The notes under the pieces were generated by a model. That model had not been told where the DNA came from. It did no database searches and was given only the letters and a program-made list of their open reading frames with translations. From positions 87,370 to 151,369 of the forward strand of contig NZ_SOFE01000001.1 in NCBI RefSeq assembly GCF_004402405.1: a stretch of DNA of 64,000 nt, given 5' to 3'. Both the position numbers and the translations under genes were made by a program. Origin of the DNA: Cryobacterium levicorallinum (GTDB lineage: Bacteria > Actinomycetota > Actinomycetes > Actinomycetales > Microbacteriaceae). Positions 57,756 through 64,000 of this stretch are shown piece after piece; positions within the stretch are counted from its first letter, which is position 1; every line of letters begins with the position of its first letter.

Positions 57756-59222
57756 ATGTCGCAATTGAAAACCAACACTCGACCCGCCCCGAACACGCAG
57801 CCACACCTGGCCCGATCGCTCTCGAACCGTCATATCCAGCTGATCGCCATCGGCGGCGCGATCGGAACGGGCCTGTTCATGGGCTCAGGAAAGACCATCT
57901 CCCTCGCGGGGCCGTCCGTGATCTTCGTCTATATGATCATCGGCTTCATGCTGTTCTTCGTCATGCGGGCCATGGGCGAGTTGTTGCTCTCCAATCTCGA
58001 CTACAAGTCATTCAGCGACTTTGCTGGGGACCTGCTCGGGCCGTGGGCCGGCTTCTTCACGAGCTGGACGTACTGGCTTTGCTGGATCGTGACCGCCATC
58101 GCCGAGCTGATCGCGATCGCGCTGTATACGAGCTTCTGGTGGCCCGATCTGCCGCTGTGGATTCCGGCCCTCGGTGCCGTGTTGATTCTGCTTGGCTTCA
58201 ACCTCACGAGCGTCAAGGCGTTCGGCGAGACCGAGTTCTGGTTCGCGCTGATCAAGATCGTCGCGATCGTCACGCTCATCATCGTGGGGCTCGTGATGGT
58301 GTTCACAAAGTTCCAGTCCCCCGGCGGCACGCCGGCGAGTTTCAGCAACCTGTGGAACGACGGCGGGATGTTTCCGACCGGTCCGATGGGGTTCATCGCA
58401 GGCTTCCAGCTCTCCGTGTTTGCGTTCCTCGGGGTCGAGCTCGTGGGCACGACGGCCGCCGAAGCGCAGCACCCGGAGAAGAACCTTCCCAAGGCCATCA
58501 ACTCGATCCCCATTCGCATCATGCTGTTCTACGTGCTGGCCCTGATCGTGATCATGGCGGTCACTCCGTGGCGTGAGGTCACCGCCGATGTGAGCCCGTT
58601 CGTGGCGATGTTCGCCCTCGCGGGGCTCGGCGCGGCCGCAGCCGTGATCAATTTCGTCGTGCTCACCAGCGCGACATCCTCCGCGAACTCCGGCCTATAT
58701 TCCACATCGAGAATGCTCTTCGGGCTGTCGGTCGAGGGTACGGCACCGGGGCGTTTTCAACGCCTGAGCCGCCACCGGGTGCCCGCCAACGCGCTGTTGT
58801 TCTCCTGCATGTTTTTGCTCGTATCCGCTGTTCTGCTGTATGCGAGCTCGTCGATCATTGCCGTGTTCACCGTGGTGACGACCATGGCATCGGTACTGTT
58901 CATCTTCGTGTGGTCCATCATCGTGGTGAGCTACATCGTGTACCGCAAGCGTCGCCCGGCACTGCACGCGGCCTCCAAGTTCAAAATGCCCGGCGGCGTC
59001 TACATGTGTTATGTCCTGCTCGCGTTCTTCGTCTTCCTGATCTGGGCGCTCACCCAGAAGGCCGATACCCTGCAGGCGCTGCTCGTGACGCCGGTGTGGT
59101 TCATCGGGCTCGGCGTCGTCTGGCTGATTATTCGCCGTCGCCCCGAACTGGCCGGCCATCAGGAACTTCACCGGGCAAATGTGCAGGCCGATCGGGCCGC
59201 GGCACTCGCCTTCCGGCGCTGA
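57756..59222 (+). CDS. cycA: D-serine/D-alanine/glycine:H+ symporter, CycA type
   Basis: The 488-residue APC-family permease has 12 membrane segments. The N-terminus LSNRHIQLIAIGGAIGTGLF then MGSGKTISLAGPSVIFVYMI, GELLLSNLDYKSFSDFA, and GPWAGFFTSWTYWLCWIVTA are nearly diagnostic of CycA. FLGVELVGTTAAEAQHPEKN is the consensus region after TM6. It imports alanine, glycine or D-serine, feeding the adjacent alanine dehydrogenase. AAGGAAGTAACTCCG precedes the ATG. Confidence 0.9.
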   Translation: MSQLKTNTRPAPNTQPHLARSLSNRHIQLIAIGGAIGTGLFMGSGKTISLAGPSVIFVYMIIGFMLFFVMRAMGELLLSNLDYKSFSDFAGDLLGPWAGFFTSWTYWLCWIVTAIAELIAIALYTSFWWPDLPLWIPALGAVLILLGFNLTSVKAFGETEFWFALIKIVAIVTLIIVGLVMVFTKFQSPGGTPASFSNLWNDGGMFPTGPMGFIAGFQLSVFAFLGVELVGTTAAEAQHPEKNLPKAINSIPIRIMLFYVLALIVIMAVTPWREVTADVSPFVAMFALAGLGAAAAVINFVVLTSATSSANSGLYSTSRMLFGLSVEGTAPGRFQRLSRHRVPANALLFSCMFLLVSAVLLYASSSIIAVFTVVTTMASVLFIFVWSIIVVSYIVYRKRRPALHAASKFKMPGGVYMCYVLLAFFVFLIWALTQKADTLQALLVTPVWFIGLGVVWLIIRRRPELAGHQELHRANVQADRAAALAFRR

Positions 59223-59300
59223 TCCGGCCGGACCAGGGTCACCGTTCGTCACCAACTTCGGAGGGTCGGGCCGCGCCCGAATGATCGGTACGCTGGCGGC

Positions 59301-59813
59301 ATGGAGAACACCGTGAAACCGCAACCGCGCCGCGCCGTCGTGGCGGCTGCCGCGGGCTTCGCGGCCGCGGCCGCCTACGCGATTGTGGGCGCCCTGCAGA
59401 TTCTGGTGTGGAATCCGTTGGCGGCAGTTCCGGGCGCCACGCTCGGGCAGATCCGCGCTGAGATGGCGCGCGCGGATCAGCCGCTCACCGCGAACTGGGT
59501 TCTCGCCTGGGGCATGAGCGGAATCGTGCTCGCCACCGTCGTTCTGCTGGTGACGATCATACGGATGAACAGCCGGGTCGGGCCGGTGGTCGCGGCCTAC
59601 CTGGTGCTGTTGGTATTTGCAGCTCCCGGACACTTTTTCGCGGGTTTCGGGCCTGGCATGTCGCTCGCTGACACCTTTTTAGTCTCGGGCGCAGACCACG
59701 CGCCCTGGGGCATGTTGCTCTACGTCGTTAGCGCCGCCAGTCTGCTCGCTTTGATCGTGCTGATCATTCGGGCCGGGCGCTCCGCCACCGCTCACGCAGT
59801 GAGGCACGGGTAG
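59301..59813 (+). CDS. Membrane protein of unknown function, 170 aa
   Basis: Four hydrophobic segments are seen: RAVVAAAAGFAAAAAYAIVG, WVLAWGMSGIVLATVVLLVT, VGPVVAAYLVLLVFAAPGHF and WGMLLYVVSAASLLALIVLI. A small extracytoplasmic loop contains GFGPGMSLADTFLVSGADHA. There are no recognisable motifs. The gene stands alone between cycA and a small convergent gene. Confidence 0.65.
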   Translation: MENTVKPQPRRAVVAAAAGFAAAAAYAIVGALQILVWNPLAAVPGATLGQIRAEMARADQPLTANWVLAWGMSGIVLATVVLLVTIIRMNSRVGPVVAAYLVLLVFAAPGHFFAGFGPGMSLADTFLVSGADHAPWGMLLYVVSAASLLALIVLIIRAGRSATAHAVRHG

Positions 59814-59825
59814 TTCGAGTCTTCG

Positions 59826-60041
59826 TCAGTCGACGACTTCGATCTGGGTGCGAATGTATTCCTTCTCACTATCGGAGAGGGCGGCCGGGCCTGGCTCGAT
59901 AGTCGCGTCACACAGGCGGGCCACTTCGTCCAACGCCTCCGTGCTCAAAGGGGCATCCAGGTTCGCCAGGATCTCGTGCTTGAAGTCGATGTCAAGGTGC
60001 GGCCACCAGCGGTCAATGGGGGGCAGAACGGTCGCACTCAT
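59826..60041 (-). CDS. Small conserved hypothetical protein, 71 aa
   Basis: The 71-residue acidic protein has the sequence LPPIDRWWPHLDIDFKHEIL, ANLDAPLSTEALDEVARLCD and ALSDSEKEYIRTQIEVVD, probably helical. The ATG at 60041 has CAGGAGATTCTC upstream, a strong site. The open frame extends to 60206 but without support. No family is recognised. It is divergent from the quinone oxidoreductase. Confidence 0.6.
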   Translation of the reverse strand: MSATVLPPIDRWWPHLDIDFKHEILANLDAPLSTEALDEVARLCDATIEPGPAALSDSEKEYIRTQIEVVD

Positions 60042-60196
60042 GAGAATCTCCTGTTCAGCGGTCAGAGTCGTGAGCCGCAATTCCATGATGCGCCGAGTTC
60101 TGCCGTCCCGATAGGGGCGAAGCATCGGTGAAGCGGATGCCCGCCCGACACCTCGGCGCCGTTGGTCGTGTCGTACCCCACGCGTAGGCTGCGAGC

Positions 60197-61174
60197 ATGC
60201 GCGCAATTATCGTGAACTCTCCCGGTGGTCCTGAAGCTCTCACCCTGACGACGGTGCCCGATCTCGTTGTCGGGGCCTACGACATCCGTTTGGCGGTGGC
60301 TGCGGCAGGTGTGAACCGTGCGGATATCGTGCAACGGCAGGGCCACTACCCCTCGCCGGCCGACGCGCCGCAGTGGCCGGGGCTGGAGGTGTCTGGTCTG
60401 GTCATCGAGGTGGGCGAGGACGTGACCCGGTTCGGCGTCGGCGACCGGGTGTGTGCGCTGCTCGCCGGCGGCGGGTATGCCACCGAAGCCGTGGTGCACG
60501 AAGATCTGGCACTGCTGGTTCCACTGTCGATGGACCTCATCGACGCCGCGGCCCTGCCGGAAGCCCTCGCCACGGTCTGGTCGAACGTGTTCATGAGCGC
60601 TGAACTCGCGCCCGGCGAGACGCTGCTCGTGCACGGCGGCGGGAGCGGAATCGGCACGACCGCCATTCAGCTCGCCCGACTCATGGACGCCCGTGTGGCC
60701 GTGACGGCCGGATCCGCCGAGAAACTCGCCGCGTGCGCGAGCCTCGGGGCACAGATTCTGATCAACTACCACGAGCAGGATTTCGTCGCCGAGATCAACA
60801 CCGCCACCGACGGGCACGGCGCCGACGTGATCCTCGACATCATGGGCGGCGCCTATGCGGCGCGCAATATCGAGGCGGTCGCGGTGAACGGGCGCATCAT
60901 GGTGCTCGCCAACCAGAGCGGCGAACCGGCCACGTTCGACCCGTTTCGCCTCATGCAGAAGCGCGCCCGCTATTGGGGCACCACCCTGCGATCGCGGCCG
61001 CTGGCCGAAAAGATCGCCATTCTGCGTTCCCTGGAGTCGGCGGTCTGGCCGTGGATCGCGTCGGGCGAGTTCCGACCGGTGATCGACGGCCGGTTTTCGT
61101 TTGCGAGTGCAGCAGATGCGCACCGGCGGCTGGAAGCATCCACTCACGTCGGCAAGATCGTGCTGGTGCCGTAG
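60197..61174 (+). CDS. NAD(P)H:quinone oxidoreductase, PIG3/QOR-type MDR protein
   Basis: The 325-residue zinc-free medium-chain dehydrogenase/reductase has MRAIIVNSPGGPEALTLTTV, AAAGVNRADIVQRQGHYPSP, PGLEVSGLVIEVGEDVTRFG followed by VGDRVCALLAGGGYA, and LLVHGGGSGIGTTAIQLARL (NADPH motif). ADVILDIMGGAYAARNIEAV comes near residue 210. The QRxGxYPxP and GGGYA features identify the TP53I3/PIG3 subgroup reducing quinones or enones. It is followed by a strong terminator. Confidence 0.9.
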   Translation: MRAIIVNSPGGPEALTLTTVPDLVVGAYDIRLAVAAAGVNRADIVQRQGHYPSPADAPQWPGLEVSGLVIEVGEDVTRFGVGDRVCALLAGGGYATEAVVHEDLALLVPLSMDLIDAAALPEALATVWSNVFMSAELAPGETLLVHGGGSGIGTTAIQLARLMDARVAVTAGSAEKLAACASLGAQILINYHEQDFVAEINTATDGHGADVILDIMGGAYAARNIEAVAVNGRIMVLANQSGEPATFDPFRLMQKRARYWGTTLRSRPLAEKIAILRSLESAVWPWIASGEFRPVIDGRFSFASAADAHRRLEASTHVGKIVLVP

Positions 61175-61228
61175 CCAGCGCTTACCGGCCGGCGGGCGGC
61201 ATCCGTTATTGGGATCAGTCGTGCGGTC

Positions 61229-61274
61229 GAAAGCTGCTCGCGCGGCCGGCCTGCCGGGGGCGCGAGCAGCTTTC
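61229..61274. terminator. Perfect 15-bp bidirectional terminator
   Basis: GAAAGCTGCTCGCGC (61229-61243) and GCGCGAGCAGCTTTC (61260-61274) pair perfectly around a 16-base GC-rich loop. The symmetric GAAA/TTTC ends serve both converging genes. Confidence 0.85.
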
Positions 61275-61287
61275 GGGCACGGCCCGT

Positions 61288-63078
61288 TCAGCGGGTGTAG
61301 TGCGACTCCTGCAGCTCGTACACCGGAGTGTCGAGCCCCTCCATGCGCGCTTTGATCTGCAGCGCGAGGTAGTTCGAGTAGTGCCGACTCTGGTGCAGGT
61401 TTCCGCCGTGAATCCACAGCTGAGGAACGTTTGTGGGCTTCCACATGTTGCGCAGCTCACCCTCCCAGGGCCCAGGATCCTTCGGCGTATCGGACCCGTA
61501 ACCCCAGCAGCGGCCCACCTGATCGGCAACCTCTGTCGAGACGAGATCGGCTAGCCATCCGTTCATGGAGCCATACCCGGTGGCATACACGATCAGGTCA
61601 GCATCCAGCTCGGTGCCGTCCGCGAGCACCACGGACTTGGGCGTAATGTGGTCGAGTTGGCCCGATTTCACAGCGACGCGACCGTCAATGAGCAACTGCG
61701 ATGCCCCCACATCGATGTAGTATCCCGACCCACGGCGCAGGTATTTCAGGAACAGGCCCGAGCCATCCGTTCCAAAATCCAAATCGAACCCGACTTCGCT
61801 GAGCTGGGCATAGAAGTCGGCATCGCGCTCGGCCATCTGCTCGAAGACCGGAATCTGCGCGGACGGCAATATTCGGTAGGGCAGTGACGCGAAAAGCAGG
61901 TCGGCCTTTTCCGTGGTCACCCCGTTCGCCAGCGCCTGCTCGGAGTACAGGCCGCCGAGCGCAAGGTCCATGAGCGAGTCGCTGCGGGAGATGTGCGTCG
62001 ACGAGCGCTGCACCATGGTGACGTCGGCCCCGTGCTCCCAGAGGTCGGCACAGATGTCGTGGGCCGAGTTGTTGGACCCGATCACGACCGCCTTCTTGCC
62101 GGTATAGTCCCCTCCTCCCGGGTGCTTCGACGAGTGGTGTTGCTCCCCTTCAAACAACCCAGCGCCATCGAAGACCGGCGTATTTGGGTAGCCCGAGACA
62201 CCAAGCGCAAAAACCAGTTGCTTGGGTCGCAAGGTGACCGGAGTGCCGTCTCGCACAACCTGCACGACCCACTCCTGGGCGTCCTCGTCGAACGCCGCCT
62301 TAGTGCATTCGGTGCTCGACCAATAGTTCAGCTCCATGATGCTCGTGTAGTGCTCAAGCCAGTCGCCGATCTTGTCTTTCGAGGCGAAGACCGGCCAGTC
62401 CTCGGGAAACTTCAGGTACGGCAGGTGGTCGTACCATACCGGGTCGTGCAGATGCAGCGACTTGTAGCGGTTGCGCCACGAATCCCCGGCCTTCGCGTTC
62501 TTCTCGATCACAATCGTGGGAACACCGAGCCGGCGCATGCGGGCAGCCAGGCCAATGCCGCCCTGCCCACCACCCACGATGACGCAATAGGGCTGCTCTT
62601 CGTAGCCGAGGCGCGCCTCCTGTGCCGTCTTATTCTCGAGCCAGGATGTGCGGCCCTTTGTGATTTTGTGGGAGACGCCCTGGTCGCGGTTTCGGCCTTT
62701 CTTCTCTTCAAAGCCTTTGAGTTCCTGCATCGTGGTGAGCAGGGTGTAACACAGGCCATCGTTGAGCCGTAGGTGCGCATAGCCGCGGGCCTGGCCGGTT
62801 TCAAAGGTCACCCACGCTTCGACGGCACCCGCCGCGCCGGTTGCGGGTTCGGCGAGCGCCCAGCTGTACGGGCGCACTTCGTCGAGGGTGACAGCGAGCA
62901 TCCGCTCTATGTCGGCCTTGCCCTCGAGAGTTTTCAGGTTCCAGGTAAACGACACGAAATCGCGCCAATAGCACTCGTCCGCGAACAACGCCACTGCGCC
63001 ATCGATATCGCGGTTTTGTAACGCGGAGTCAAACCGGGCGAGCCAGTTTTCGACCACGGTGGTCGGTGAATCGGGCAT
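61288..63078 (-). CDS. NTF2-like domain fused to FAD-dependent monooxygenase
   Basis: The 596-residue protein has an N-terminal NTF2/SnoaL-like domain (residues about 8-135; VENWLARFDSALQNRDIDGA, VALFADECYWRDFVSFTWNL) and then a flavin monooxygenase. The latter has YCVIVGGGQGGIGLAARMRR (FAD, about 165), GDSWRNRYKSLHLHDPVWYD, KKAVVIGSNNSAHDICADLW (NADPH motif, about 335) and DLIVYATGYGSMNGWLADLV (FMO 'ATGY' signature). It probably hydroxylates or Baeyer-Villiger-oxidises an aromatic or cyclic substrate. ATG 63078 follows AAAGGAGTGAC. It is divergent from the GAF regulator. Confidence 0.88.
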   Translation of the reverse strand: MPDSPTTVVENWLARFDSALQNRDIDGAVALFADECYWRDFVSFTWNLKTLEGKADIERMLAVTLDEVRPYSWALAEPATGAAGAVEAWVTFETGQARGYAHLRLNDGLCYTLLTTMQELKGFEEKKGRNRDQGVSHKITKGRTSWLENKTAQEARLGYEEQPYCVIVGGGQGGIGLAARMRRLGVPTIVIEKNAKAGDSWRNRYKSLHLHDPVWYDHLPYLKFPEDWPVFASKDKIGDWLEHYTSIMELNYWSSTECTKAAFDEDAQEWVVQVVRDGTPVTLRPKQLVFALGVSGYPNTPVFDGAGLFEGEQHHSSKHPGGGDYTGKKAVVIGSNNSAHDICADLWEHGADVTMVQRSSTHISRSDSLMDLALGGLYSEQALANGVTTEKADLLFASLPYRILPSAQIPVFEQMAERDADFYAQLSEVGFDLDFGTDGSGLFLKYLRRGSGYYIDVGASQLLIDGRVAVKSGQLDHITPKSVVLADGTELDADLIVYATGYGSMNGWLADLVSTEVADQVGRCWGYGSDTPKDPGPWEGELRNMWKPTNVPQLWIHGGNLHQSRHYSNYLALQIKARMEGLDTPVYELQESHYTR

Positions 63079-63155
63079 GTCACTCCTTTGTGAGCTAGCG
63101 GAAGGTGAGCCCATTGTCGGACGCGACCTGTATGTTCAAGTACACGGCCGCAGGG

Positions 63156-63173
63156 GTTACACAGGCGTTACAC
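63156..63173. promoter_or_regulatory. GTTACAC direct repeat in FMO/GAF-regulator promoter
   Basis: GTTACAC occurs at 63156-63162 and 63167-63173, in phase (11 bp apart) and midway between the divergent monooxygenase and GAF-regulator genes. TGTAAC-type repeats are plausible sites for AcoR-like activators. The regulator encoded to the right is the obvious candidate. Confidence 0.45.
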
Positions 63174-63223
63174 CCGGTGCTCCTGCTTGGCGCCATCGTC
63201 GGATCCAATGGAGGAGACATCGC

Positions 63224-64000
63224 ATGACCCACGGCCCGAACACCACCGTTCTCACTGCTGACCAGCGTTTCTCCTCCCCCCATGAATACGAACGGATGCT
63301 GCGCGCGGCCCATGAGGTAACACTGGCCGGTTCGCCCCCGCTCGGGATCAGCACCGAGGTTTGGGAATCCTGGCAGCGTTCGCTGGCTGCGGGCATCGAC
63401 CCCGACCGACACCTGCCCCGGCATCTGCACGAGGTGGCCGACGTCGTTGCGCTGCGCCGCGGCCATGCACTAGAGGCCGTGATGCCAGCCCTCAGTGAGC
63501 TTCTCTCTGATGAGAGCTCTGATGGGCAGCATCTGCTCGTACTCGCCGACGCGAGTGGAGAGGTGCTGTGGCGGGTCGGCAGCCGCGCGGCATTGCGGCA
63601 GGCCGACAGGCTCGAGTTCGTCGAGGGCGCTGACTGGTCCGAGGCCGGGGTAGGAACGAACGCGATCAGCGAAGTCGTCCTGAGTGGGCGCGCCGCACAG
63701 TTATTCTCGGCCGAACACCTCGTGCGCACTCACCACGACTGGGCGTGCACAGCTTCACCGATTCGGGACGCGGACAGCGGCGCGGTCATCGGCGTCTTGA
63801 ATGTATCCGGGCCACTCAACACGGTCACGGCCGACAGCATGCGCATGGTGAAGTGCGGGGTGCGGCTCGCCGAGGAGTTGTTGCGGGCGGCGCGACGAGA
63901 ACTCGGGCGCGGGTCGCAGTTGATGACTGCTGGGCGCTCAACTGCGGTCTTGTCGGTGGCCTCGTCTGCGCCCACCTCCGTGGCATCGCTCGCTCTGCTC
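63224..64000 (+). CDS. GAF-domain (AcoR-like) transcriptional regulator, 5' part
   Basis: An open frame of 259 codons runs to the window end without a stop. It contains an AcoR-type N-terminal region (PPLGISTEVWESWQRSLAAG, IDPDRHLPRHLHEVADVVAL) and a GAF domain with LVLADASGEVLWRVG, WSEAGVGTNAISEVVLSGRA (the GTNAI signature), and HDWACTASPIRDADSGAVIG then VLNVSGPL. The effector and DNA-binding part would lie beyond the window. GGAGGAGACATCGC precedes the ATG. It probably activates the divergent monooxygenase. Confidence 0.88.
   Translation, partial: MTHGPNTTVLTADQRFSSPHEYERMLRAAHEVTLAGSPPLGISTEVWESWQRSLAAGIDPDRHLPRHLHEVADVVALRRGHALEAVMPALSELLSDESSDGQHLLVLADASGEVLWRVGSRAALRQADRLEFVEGADWSEAGVGTNAISEVVLSGRAAQLFSAEHLVRTHHDWACTASPIRDADSGAVIGVLNVSGPLNTVTADSMRMVKCGVRLAEELLRAARRELGRGSQLMTAGRSTAVLSVASSAPTSVASLALL

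Noticed and set aside
1..64000. tRNA, rRNA, integrase or transposase genes marking island ends
   Set aside because: I looked for cloverleaf arms with CCA-type ends, attachment-site repeats and recombinase motifs near 18.8, 25, 33.5 and 35.4 kb and saw none. A covariance-model scan would be needed to exclude degenerate tRNA fragments.

Overview
The window is high-GC DNA (visibly about 60-65% over most of its length) with actinobacterial gene content: a giant ~180 kDa-type NAD-glutamate dehydrogenase, YccF and DUF2256/DUF3253 proteins, PadR/GntR/PucR regulators, and frequent GTG starts. The recurring octamer GCGGATGC/GCATCCGC and the overall gene set suggest a Microbacteriaceae member (Cryobacterium/Salinibacterium-like). 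That placement is an inference, not a database result. I saw no rRNA, tRNA, CRISPR array, integrase or intact transposase.

Layout. (1) 1-18.7 kb is housekeeping and accessory chromosome: HAD hydrolase (cut by the window edge), TSUP permease, EEP hydrolase, short-chain fatty acid transporter, histidine phosphatase, glutaredoxin-like protein, gdh, a secreted lysozyme-like protein, AarF-type kinase with PadR regulator, RibD-like reductase, and a DEDDh exonuclease-BRCT protein. At 12-12.8 kb two gene corpses meet head to head: the C-terminus of a Wadjet JetD (minus) and the C-terminal half of a retinol-dehydrogenase-like SDR (plus). (2) 18.9-33.4 kb is a defence island of at least two acquisitions. 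A lower-GC left part holds a small conserved protein, an AIPR abortive-infection protein and a Dcm methylase/DUF4928 restriction pair. After a decayed NERD-nuclease remnant and a 28-bp tandem repeat comes a high-GC, tightly overlapped three-gene module (DUF6361 protein, PLD nuclease, SNF2-like helicase). It is followed by a convergent hipB-hipA-orf70-PIN toxin-antitoxin operon preceded by three TTACC-N4-GGTAA palindromes. (3) 33.4-35.4 kb is a scrap zone: toxin-antitoxin relic, perfect palindrome, truncated secreted protein, and a LysE 3' fragment that matches the intact lysE at 53.6 kb.

(4) 35.5-53.4 kb is a large dicarboxylate catabolic region. An eight-gene minus-strand operon runs from a class III CoA-transferase through class I fumarase/mesaconase, MmgE/PrpD, MFS permease, hydroxyisobutyrate-type dehydrogenase, carboxymuconolactone-decarboxylase-like protein and tartrate dehydrogenase to D(-)-tartrate dehydratase. 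Next come GntR, CitE-like lyase, acyl-CoA dehydrogenase, MaoC hydratase, a second CoA-transferase, a second GntR and a complete TRAP transporter. The promoters share AT-rich near-palindromes of the form ATAATRYATY, which suggests one regulon. A coherent reading is uptake, CoA activation, oxidation/hydration and cleavage of a C4/C5 (possibly methyl-branched or hydroxylated) dicarboxylate.

(5) 53.5-64 kb holds LysE, a truncated AlkD-like gene, an SDR relic with a 1-nt deletion, an alanine-utilisation set (PucR/AdeR-type regulator, alanine dehydrogenase, CycA permease with a hairpin-rich spacer), a quinone oxidoreductase, an NTF2-FMO flavin monooxygenase, and a divergent GAF-domain regulator cut by the window end.
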